Shown in pieces: positions 1-5,684 of a stretch of 8,612 nt of DNA; positions within the stretch are counted from its first letter, which is position 1, and each line of letters begins with the position of its first letter. The notes beneath the pieces were generated by a model. It saw nothing but the letters and a program-made list of their open reading frames with translations. It was not told where the DNA came from and made no database searches. A program made the position numbers and the translations under genes. The stretch is from Deltaproteobacteria bacterium (GTDB lineage Bacteria > Desulfobacterota > Desulfomonilia > UBA1062). Where the stretch lies: positions 1 through 8,612 of the forward strand of contig JAFGTK010000282.1 in the NCBI GenBank assembly GCA_016934135.1. Reading direction: 5' to 3'.

Positions 1-548
1 AACTGCCGGGAAAGCTCTGTGTCAGGGGTATAGTCGATGCTGGTCGCATAGATGTCGAGCACCTTTCTCCAGAATACCTTCTCCGAAGAGCGGATGTCTC
101 GGATGCGCGCCAGCAGCTCATCGAAGTAATGGCCGCCCCCTGCCTTCTTCAATCTGTCGTCGTCCAGGGTGAAGCCCTTGATGATGTACTCCCTTAACCG
201 CTGAGTGGCCCATATCCTGAACTGCGTGCCGCGATGCGATTTCACCCGATAGCCCACGGAGATTATGATGTCGAGGTTGTAGTGGGCAGTATCATATTTT
301 TTACCGTCAGCAGCAGTTATCCGGAAATTCCGGATAACTGGCTCGGGCACAAGCTCACCTTCTGCAAAGATATTTTTGATGTGTTCATTGATCGTCCTGA
401 CATCTTTCTGGAACAGCTCTGCCATGAGCTTCTGAGTCAACCAGACGGTCTCGTCCTGGAGGCGCACATCAATCTTGGTTTTTCCGTCTTGTGTCTGGTA
501 CAGGATCAGCTCACTTTTAGACGGTTCTGTATCTTCCTTATTTTTCAT
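1..548 (-). CDS. rhuM: RhuM-family virulence/prophage-associated protein, N-terminal part (runs off left edge)
   Basis: An open frame of 182 codons starts at ATG 548-546 and continues past base 1, so the stop is not seen. The translation shows the RhuM-family hallmarks in order: an N-terminal segment with TVWLTQKLMAELF and DVRTINEHIKNIF (about residues 34-60), then VIRNFRITAADGKKYDT, HYNLDIIISVGYRVKS, RGTQFRIWATQRLREYIIKG, and near the cut end HYFDELLARIRDIRSSEKVF. Family members are usually around 330 residues, so roughly half is visible. The start is supported by AAGGTG at 554-559, five bases upstream. RhuM was named from a Salmonella pathogenicity island and is common on mobile DNA; its biochemical activity is not established, so no function is assigned. 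The gene follows the BRO-N remnant by 11 bp and shares the cas strand, so read-through from the cas operon is possible. Sampled lines at its distal end are 55-58% GC, against 43% near its start. Confidence 0.88.
   Translation of the reverse strand, partial: MKNKEDTEPSKSELILYQTQDGKTKIDVRLQDETVWLTQKLMAELFQKDVRTINEHIKNIFAEGELVPEPVIRNFRITAADGKKYDTAHYNLDIIISVGYRVKSHRGTQFRIWATQRLREYIIKGFTLDDDRLKKAGGGHYFDELLARIRDIRSSEKVFWRKVLDIYATSIDYTPDTELSRQ
314..340. repeat. Perfect 27-bp palindrome (13-bp arms, 1-bp centre) inside rhuM
   Basis: CAGTTATCCGGAA at 314-326, one central base at 327, and TTCCGGATAACTG at 328-340 are exact reverse complements. On the coding strand it encodes the VIRNFRIT segment of the RhuM protein, which is pseudo-symmetric (IRxFRI), so part of the symmetry may follow from the protein sequence. 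It could form a hairpin in the mRNA or act as a binding or recombination site; nothing in the sequence decides among these. Confidence 0.9.
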
Positions 549-559
549 TGAAACACCTT

Positions 560-667
560 CTAACTATTCACATTAATTGGATCAACAAAAACCGAGAAGC
601 ACCACTCGTTGTTGTGTAGCGTTCTTCTGACCTCTTTACCTTTGAAAACAACGATTTTTGATTGCAT
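560..667 (-). pseudogene. Truncated BRO-N domain (prophage antirepressor-like) gene remnant
   Basis: A 35-codon open frame runs from ATG 667-665 to TAG 562-560. Its product begins MQSKIVVFKGKEVRRTLHNN and continues EWCFSV, which matches by recognition the first strands of BRO-N domain proteins (typical pattern IxxFxGKxIRRxxHNxEWWFSVVDV). BRO-N proteins are phage or prophage antirepressor-like DNA-binding proteins of usually more than 100 residues. Here the similarity stops after FSV, where family members continue VDVVxxLT, and the frame runs into unrelated residues FVDPINVNS and a stop. It is therefore read as a remnant left by deletion or recombination. It keeps a Shine-Dalgarno (GAGGTGA, 672-678) that overlaps the cas6e stop and starts 9 bp after cas6e, so it may still be translated as a small peptide. 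An independent small gene is less likely. Confidence 0.65.
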
Positions 668-676
668 TTCATCACC

Positions 677-1561
677 TCATACTCGTCTTATAAGCATTAG
701 CCCGCAACCGAATCCCTTGGCCGGACCTATACCTTTGTATAGAGCATTAATAAAGATCTCCGGATCTGCAACCTCGATCAACCCTTCAAAATCAACCGAG
801 CTGAAACCCGCAGTACGCCCCTTTTGAGGGAGAGCATGCCAACGATATCCCTCGGCTTGGAATCTTAAGTGGCCTCGTTTCTTGTCGTATATAACCTTGA
901 AGCCATTTGCTATTCCCTTCCTTTTCAGCCATGTTTCAAGGGCAGAATCAGCAGCAGCCTTCAATGCTATATCAAACAGCTTTTCATCAGGAAGTCTTTT
1001 ATCAAGAAACTCTTGGTATCGTTCATTGTTCTCGATAGTCTTTCTTAGTTTTTCAGTAATCTTCAGGTTCTTTGATACAACCCAGCCAGCAATTATTTTT
1101 CGTTTCAGGTCAGATTTCTTTCCAAAATCATTTACGTCTGCATATTCAGCCAATTCATAAAGAAGACTTTGTTGTGTATTCATAACCACATCATGCCTTG
1201 CAGATTTGGCATTTTCTGACTCTCTGCGTGCAACAACAGGATTTGCTCGCAGTTTGAATGATAGTTTGTCACCCATGCTCAGCATGGGTTCATAAGTTTT
1301 GCTTTCAGCAGAAAGAAGAGGGGTCTCTTTTATTGGTTTGTCTTTGGAAACGACATAATAGATAGGTTCCCCTCTGGCGCCTTTATGATATGGAATCTGT
1401 TCACCAGCAATCTCCTCACGGAAGAGTATGCGGTTCTGTGATTCTGGAAAGAGATCAAATAATATCTGGTGAGTTCCGTACCCGTTGCCGCGAAGCAAGT
1501 TGTGAAAATTCGACAACTCAGAAATATTTGGTTTTACCCTCACTCTTGAGAAATACATCAT
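677..1561 (-). CDS. cas6e: Cas6e (CasE/Cse3), CRISPR repeat endoribonuclease of type I-E Cascade
   Basis: Cas6e cleaves each repeat hairpin of the pre-crRNA and remains on the 3' handle as a Cascade subunit. The N terminus (M)MYFSRVRV matches the family start. Tyr28 and His31 in GYGTHQILFDLFP sit where the catalytic Tyr/His of Cas6e lie. KLRANP (103-108) is the conserved central strand, and GIGPAKGFGCGLMLI (277-291) is the C-terminal glycine-rich RNA-binding loop. At 294 residues it is clearly longer than the 199 of the E. coli protein. The excess is mostly a charged, helical-looking stretch of roughly residues 125-195. The ATG at 1561 overlaps the cas5e stop as ATGA. The next ATG, at 1558, lies 7 rather than 4 bases from the AAGGAGG and gives the family-like MYFSRV start, so the true product may be one residue shorter. 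Confidence 0.96.
   Translation of the reverse strand: MMYFSRVRVKPNISELSNFHNLLRGNGYGTHQILFDLFPESQNRILFREEIAGEQIPYHKGARGEPIYYVVSKDKPIKETPLLSAESKTYEPMLSMGDKLSFKLRANPVVARRESENAKSARHDVVMNTQQSLLYELAEYADVNDFGKKSDLKRKIIAGWVVSKNLKITEKLRKTIENNERYQEFLDKRLPDEKLFDIALKAAADSALETWLKRKGIANGFKVIYDKKRGHLRFQAEGYRWHALPQKGRTAGFSSVDFEGLIEVADPEIFINALYKGIGPAKGFGCGLMLIRRV
1271..1289 (-). repeat. Inverted repeat (9-bp arms) inside cas6e, possible mRNA hairpin
   Basis: ACCCATGCT and AGCATGGGT flank one base. As RNA on the coding strand this can fold into a 7-bp stem with a 5-nt loop, within codons for residues around EPMLSMG of Cas6e. The stem length resembles type I-E repeat hairpins, but no CRISPR repeat is available in the window for comparison and chance is a fair explanation. 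Confidence 0.45.
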
Positions 1562-2367
1562 TCAACCTCCTTCATGAAAAGATTCTCCATCCTCTGTGTG
1601 AATTGCCAGCGACTTCTGGAAAGAGGTTGATCATACCTCGTGAGAACCTGTTGCGGTTTAAGGTCTTCGGTCTCGCCTTCCCAATAGTAACGTACCTGCT
1701 GCCCCGTAATGGATAAGGCATAACAATCTTCCTGTGATAATGTTGCAAGGGACTGAGCATCGGCTGGCTTTGAAGTTCCGGATTCTTTCCGGGCTACCCG
1801 AATAAGATAGTCAGAAATATAAAGCGGACCGTATGGATACTCATCAAGTGCCTGCCCAAAGCCCCTTGCCTCACGGATAAGAGGATTGAGTGGCGCTGCT
1901 AAAGGACATGATTTGCGGCCGAGATACAGGTGAAACTTTGGCTTGAGCAGAGAATTACATAGTTCCTGAAGAGAATACGGCGCGCCAGCCAAAGCACGTA
2001 CAGCGACAAGGGATAATGAGTCGCAGCGATATTCACGGCTTGATAGGATCGTACCAAGTCGACTCTTTCCAACGATCACCTCATCCCGACGTGTGCGATA
2101 AGTAAAGCTGCCGACTGAATCAGGCACCTGTGTTGTGTGATAATCTCGAAGGAGATGACCGGTACTTATTACCTTGACTGCAAATTGATAGCTCTCAGAT
2201 AATGCTGATTGTCCATCTTCATCATCACGGCATATGCCAAGGGCTGCAGCAAGCAATCCAAGGAGCGCTGATTTTCCCGGATAGGAAGCTGTATTCCTGG
2301 ATTCACCAACTGCAATCTCTCCCCAACTTGCCAGGGGGCCATAGAGGCGAAAGAGCAGATATTCCAT
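1558..2367 (-). CDS. cas5e: Cas5e (CasD), type I-E Cascade subunit
   Basis: Cas5e is the RAMP-fold subunit that holds the 5' handle of the crRNA and connects Cas8e to the Cas7e backbone. The 269-residue product opens MEYLLFRLYGPLASWGE, followed by GESRNTASYPGKSALLGLLAAALGI, the standard Cas5e N-terminal RNA-recognition segment. HTTQVPDS and LGRKSCPLAAPL (about residues 148-159) are also family-conserved. Length is slightly above the E. coli protein (about 224). The start at 2367-2365 has AGGGGG (2373-2378) five bases upstream, overlapping the cas7e stop; the gap to cas7e is 9 bp. Its stop overlaps the cas6e start, which suggests translational coupling. No frameshift or missing block is seen. 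Confidence 0.97.
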   Translation of the reverse strand: MEYLLFRLYGPLASWGEIAVGESRNTASYPGKSALLGLLAAALGICRDDEDGQSALSESYQFAVKVISTGHLLRDYHTTQVPDSVGSFTYRTRRDEVIVGKSRLGTILSSREYRCDSLSLVAVRALAGAPYSLQELCNSLLKPKFHLYLGRKSCPLAAPLNPLIREARGFGQALDEYPYGPLYISDYLIRVARKESGTSKPADAQSLATLSQEDCYALSITGQQVRYYWEGETEDLKPQQVLTRYDQPLSRSRWQFTQRMENLFMKEVE

Positions 2368-2376
2368 AATAACCCC

Positions 2377-3537
2377 CTATGCCGATATAAAATCAAGCAG
2401 TTGATCGAATAATGGTTTTCCACCTTTTTCAGCTAGCTTGTCAGGCACACCCACCTGTTCAGGGTAATCGCCGCCCTTACCATTGAGGGCATCTAAAAAG
2501 AAACGTAGATCTGCACACTTCCCATATACCGCATCCATGTTATCAAGCTGTGTTGTTAGCGCTTTGATTGCATCGGGTCCATAATCGATGCCAGTAATAG
2601 GCTTCAGAAATGCTACAGAAAGTGAACGCGGCTGCTGATCGCCCTTTTCTGCGAGAACATAACTGGCATAGGCACGGCTGCCGAAACTGTTCTGCTTCCC
2701 ATTAGGCGAGACCTTGACCGCAGCCTCAACCAATGCACGCAAAGCCCTCTGAGCAAGTGATTTGTCGCCACCAAGGTTTTTTTCCAGCTGTTCCTGGTTC
2801 AGACATATATATGAATAAAAAAGTCCAGCAGCAAAACCGGTTTCACCTATGTGTGCTGCACCTGCATCCTCACTTCCATCATTGAGGTCGTCAACAGCAG
2901 TGAAATAGTCATCTTCAATAACTACAGGATGAACACTGATTGAATGGGCAACCTGACAGGCGGCTTCGACATTGTAAGCAGGTGCTGAAGCGAGCATGCG
3001 TCCAAAAAGGGCAATATCTACATCATTCATCTTCTTACGCAAAAGCTTTAATTCTTCTTCCTTTGGTCCTTCTTTTCTGGCCGCAATAACATCTGTGAGA
3101 GCAAAAACATCTCGCTCTTCCTCAGTATCAAAAAAAGCCAACTGCTCAATCTCGAGTTCGACCAGTTCCTTTTTAATACGATCTTTCTCAGCTAAACCCG
3201 TCAGAGCCTCTTTATCCCTCTTCGAGAGTTCCTTGAGTCTCCCAAAGACACCCGCAATAGGCTTGGCCCATTCAAGAGCTTTCTTATGTTCGACACCTTT
3301 ATTTATCAGCCGTTCATAAATTTTTAATCCCATCTTTTTTGTACGTTTTCCAATATGGCCTCTCATCGCCTCCTCAAAAATGTCTGAAGTTCTCCATGAC
3401 CGTTTATGGGTCTGCGAAGAAGCACGGAGCCTATCAACCCCTCCCATCTTAGCGGTTTTGGGTCGACCAAGATCATCCCTGTTCAGGTTTGCCGGCGGAT
3501 AAGACGTCAGTATGTGAAGTTGCACGAAACGACTCAT
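2377..3537 (-). CDS. cas7e: Cas7e (CasC/Cse4), type I-E Cascade backbone subunit
   Basis: Cas7e forms the helical backbone of Cascade, usually six copies along the spacer part of the crRNA. The 386-residue protein begins MSRFVQLHILTSYPPANLNR, carrying the family NRDD motif (residues 19-22). The block GGVDRLRASSQTHKRSWR follows (32-49) and corresponds to the RNA-contacting GGxxRxRxSSQxxKR motif of E. coli CasC (363 residues). Later conserved stretches include GRMLASAPAYNVEAACQVAH and NDGSEDAGAAHIGE, then the C-terminal YASYVLAEKGDQQPRSLSVA region. A charged segment of roughly residues 60-140 corresponds to the variable thumb. The ATG at 3537 has GAGGAGG (3546-3552) eight bases upstream. The gene sits 16 bp after cse2 and 9 bp before cas5e. 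Confidence 0.98.
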   Translation of the reverse strand: MSRFVQLHILTSYPPANLNRDDLGRPKTAKMGGVDRLRASSQTHKRSWRTSDIFEEAMRGHIGKRTKKMGLKIYERLINKGVEHKKALEWAKPIAGVFGRLKELSKRDKEALTGLAEKDRIKKELVELEIEQLAFFDTEEERDVFALTDVIAARKEGPKEEELKLLRKKMNDVDIALFGRMLASAPAYNVEAACQVAHSISVHPVVIEDDYFTAVDDLNDGSEDAGAAHIGETGFAAGLFYSYICLNQEQLEKNLGGDKSLAQRALRALVEAAVKVSPNGKQNSFGSRAYASYVLAEKGDQQPRSLSVAFLKPITGIDYGPDAIKALTTQLDNMDAVYGKCADLRFFLDALNGKGGDYPEQVGVPDKLAEKGGKPLFDQLLDFISA

Positions 3538-3553
3538 AGTTATTACCTCCTCA

Positions 3554-4102
3554 TTATAGATTATTTTTCAACGTTTGTTCGTAATATTCAGTGCCCCAGC
3601 GGACAGCAAGACGCTTCTGGGGTTCCCTATTGATGCCGAAACGGTATTCATTCATCCAGTGCAGGATGCTTTCTGCTAGAGAAACAATGTTTATTCTGCA
3701 CTCAGCCAGCCTGATAGCTCGCAACACTCGCCTGAAAAACTCATCAGGATCACGACTCTTCTGAAGCTGCTGGAAACGGAGTTCGCTTACACGCGCTTTT
3801 CCTCCCCCCTGTTTGGGTAACGCTAGCTGGGTCGCGAATGTCTCGCTATTCTGTTGATCCTTCACATGAGACAAGGCTGCTGCAATTATGGCCGATGAAA
3901 GCAGCTGTTCAGATTTTGCCCAGTCTTCCGGCATCTGATGCAAGAAACGGAAGAACGGTTCGGTCAGTAGTACATCTTCAGGTTTATATGCACGTCGCAG
4001 CCGGGCGCGATCTCCACGATTTTTATCGAGATCACGCCACCATGAAAGCAACATCTCACGATGCTCCTGCTCTTTAAGGAATCGATACTGCTTTTGCTTC
4101 AT
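3554..4102 (-). CDS. casB: Cse2 (CasB/Cas11), small subunit of type I-E Cascade
   Basis: Cse2 is the helical small subunit, two copies per Cascade, that stabilises the R-loop by contacting the displaced strand. The 182-residue length and basic, helix-rich composition fit the family. LSWWRDLDKNRGDRARLRRA (residues 19-38) is the signature N-terminal helix, and VSELRFQQL (105-113) followed by DPDEFFRRVLRAIRLA is the conserved C-terminal core. NIVSLAESILHW follows close behind. The start at 4102 is placed by AAGGGGG six bases upstream, so the first 29 bases overlap the end of cas8e in another frame. This favours coupled translation of the large and small subunits. No truncation is seen. Confidence 0.97.
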   Translation of the reverse strand: MKQKQYRFLKEQEHREMLLSWWRDLDKNRGDRARLRRAYKPEDVLLTEPFFRFLHQMPEDWAKSEQLLSSAIIAAALSHVKDQQNSETFATQLALPKQGGGKARVSELRFQQLQKSRDPDEFFRRVLRAIRLAECRINIVSLAESILHWMNEYRFGINREPQKRLAVRWGTEYYEQTLKNNL

Positions 4103-5684
4103 TTTTTACCCCCTTCTCAATATTGGCTTTTACCATCAAGTCTTTCATTGGCTTACTGTTGTTGAGTTTCTTCACCAATTCTTTACGGGCAGCAATAATG
4201 CGCTGCATATCCATATCTTCAGCAGGCCCTTCCAAGACCCATTCATCAAATAATTTATATGCAAGATCCTGTAATCTTTTCACCCAAGCTGCATAAATCT
4301 CTGGGGGGGCTAATCGTTGATCTCCCGGAAGGTTTGTAATACGGTTCAATAACTGATAGAAATCTGATTCGCTCCGCTGCCAGAATTCCATCACCACAGC
4401 GCTCATATCCCCTTTTATATCTCCAGGACGTCGAAACCATGCGGTTTTGACCTGCTGACGTAGATTGCCTGCGACATCCCAGGCAGCATTGATCAAATCG
4501 CCAGACCATGAAAGTACATTTTCCCGCTGCTTCTCATCGAGAGGGAAAAGAGGCAATGTATGATCATACCAACACCTTGCCTTCATGTTGTCCATGTCAT
4601 ATCCGAAACACCAAAGGCGTGCAATTCTCTGAGATCCGATATCTCGTGCACGCTCGCCCGTATATGCTAAAACAACCTTTGCTGCACAGTCAGCATCTTT
4701 GGAACGAGCCAAGGATAAGCTTGTCCAATGGCGATATCCCAATCCACCCTTTTGCCCCTTGATGGATAGCGGCGGCTTCTCCTTCTTCGGATCAAATCGA
4801 TATGGAGTCAACGGGTGTACCCATTCGCCTTCATAGTTAACGCCATAATTGAGGGTTGAATATTTCTTTATTATTTGAACGTCCCGAGCACCGCAGAGAT
4901 CACATGTCCCAAGAATATCTTCAAATGGGAAAAGCTTGATCCGTCGCGGCATCCCCCAATAAACCTGTAATGGATGAGTATCTTCGGGGCGGGTACTAAG
5001 ACCTCCCTTATCAGATATCCTTACATTCCCCATCCAAGGGAACACGTCAAATGTTGGATGACGAATGACATCGACAAAATTTTCAATGTCTAATATATTC
5101 AGCCAAAGTTTATGCCATAGAGTTATTTCCTCGTTCGGCAACACAAGTGTTGTTAAAGGCCCGCCGCCGCGAAGTCCTACTCTGTAACCAGCTCCACCGG
5201 CTGGAGCGTTGATCTGAAGAGTGAATAACGCTGTGGCAGCACAAGATTGACATATTTGAGTTATCCTGTCTCGCTTGATAAAATGATCTAAATTATGTCT
5301 CATAGTATTTTCGCCCGGTGATTCAATCAGTAAGGATGCAATATTTATTGGCTCTCCATTCTTCAGGTTGTGATCCTGCATGAATGCAGGGCCTGATTCA
5401 CTAATAAGCTCGAATGCAGGTGCCATAAATAAAAGGTGGGCCTGAACTGCATTTCCATCAGGGAGATTCTCCCAAAAATCCAGCCATTCATCATGATCAG
5501 TTGGAGCAAAGCATGTCTGAAGTAATCCAATTAGAAATTGATATAGCGCACCTTGAAAGTCAGGACGCGGGGCATTCAGTTCAATGACGGGATCATCTTT
5601 CTCGGCTATTTGCCAGGGTGCGATCTTGTCCTTCTTGCCGCTAGCCCTAATCACCGGCATCCATGCATCGTTAATAAGATTCAT
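4074..5684 (-). CDS. casA: Cas8e (CasA/Cse1), large subunit of type I-E Cascade
   Basis: Cas8e recognises the PAM, starts DNA unwinding and provides the landing site for Cas3. The 536-residue protein starts MNLINDAWMPVIR, the usual Cse1 opening. Two CxxC pairs, Cys145/Cys148 (CQSCAATALF) and Cys261/Cys264 (CDLCGA), match the zinc-binding pairs of the family. GLRGGGPLTTLV (170-181) corresponds to the conserved loop region between them. HPLQVYWGMPRRIKL and the C-terminal four-helix region (LINAAWDVAGNLRQQVKTAWF and after) are also as expected. It is about 34 residues longer than E. coli CasA (502), with a lysine-rich tail. AAGGAGG (5691-5697) lies six bases upstream of the ATG. The first 14 bases overlap the end of cas3, so the nuclease and Cascade are made from one message. 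Confidence 0.97.
   Translation of the reverse strand: MNLINDAWMPVIRASGKKDKIAPWQIAEKDDPVIELNAPRPDFQGALYQFLIGLLQTCFAPTDHDEWLDFWENLPDGNAVQAHLLFMAPAFELISESGPAFMQDHNLKNGEPINIASLLIESPGENTMRHNLDHFIKRDRITQICQSCAATALFTLQINAPAGGAGYRVGLRGGGPLTTLVLPNEEITLWHKLWLNILDIENFVDVIRHPTFDVFPWMGNVRISDKGGLSTRPEDTHPLQVYWGMPRRIKLFPFEDILGTCDLCGARDVQIIKKYSTLNYGVNYEGEWVHPLTPYRFDPKKEKPPLSIKGQKGGLGYRHWTSLSLARSKDADCAAKVVLAYTGERARDIGSQRIARLWCFGYDMDNMKARCWYDHTLPLFPLDEKQRENVLSWSGDLINAAWDVAGNLRQQVKTAWFRRPGDIKGDMSAVVMEFWQRSESDFYQLLNRITNLPGDQRLAPPEIYAAWVKRLQDLAYKLFDEWVLEGPAEDMDMQRIIAARKELVKKLNNSKPMKDLMVKANIEKGVKNEAKAVSIP
4109..4115 (-). promoter_or_regulatory. Ribosome binding site of cse2, inside the cas8e coding region
   Basis: AAGGGGG on the coding strand lies six bases before the cse2 ATG at 4102-4100 and within the last codons of cas8e. 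It fixes the cse2 start and so the 29-bp gene overlap. Confidence 0.75.

Noticed and set aside
234..551. 105-codon open frame on the plus strand
   Set aside because: It is antisense to the clearly recognisable RhuM N-terminal half and resembles no known protein.
560..600. Possible promoter for rhuM (TTGATC as -35 with TAGAAG-like -10 at about 17 bp)
   Set aside because: The -10 match is poor and overlaps the rhuM ribosome binding region, leaving no room for a normal start of transcription.
549..676. Possible CRISPR leader or degenerate repeats between cas6e and rhuM
   Set aside because: No unit of 20 or more bases recurs in this stretch or elsewhere in the window, and most of it is explained by the BRO-N-like remnant reading frame.
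609..827. 72-codon open frame on the plus strand spanning the cas6e 3' end and the remnant
   Set aside because: It is antisense to the Cas6e glycine-rich C terminus, with no good ribosome binding site or recognisable product.
5189..5205. Short inverted repeat GCTCCA...TGGAGC in cas8e
   Set aside because: Six-base arms around a five-base loop within a conserved glycine-rich coding segment are readily explained by chance, and no T-run follows to make a terminator.
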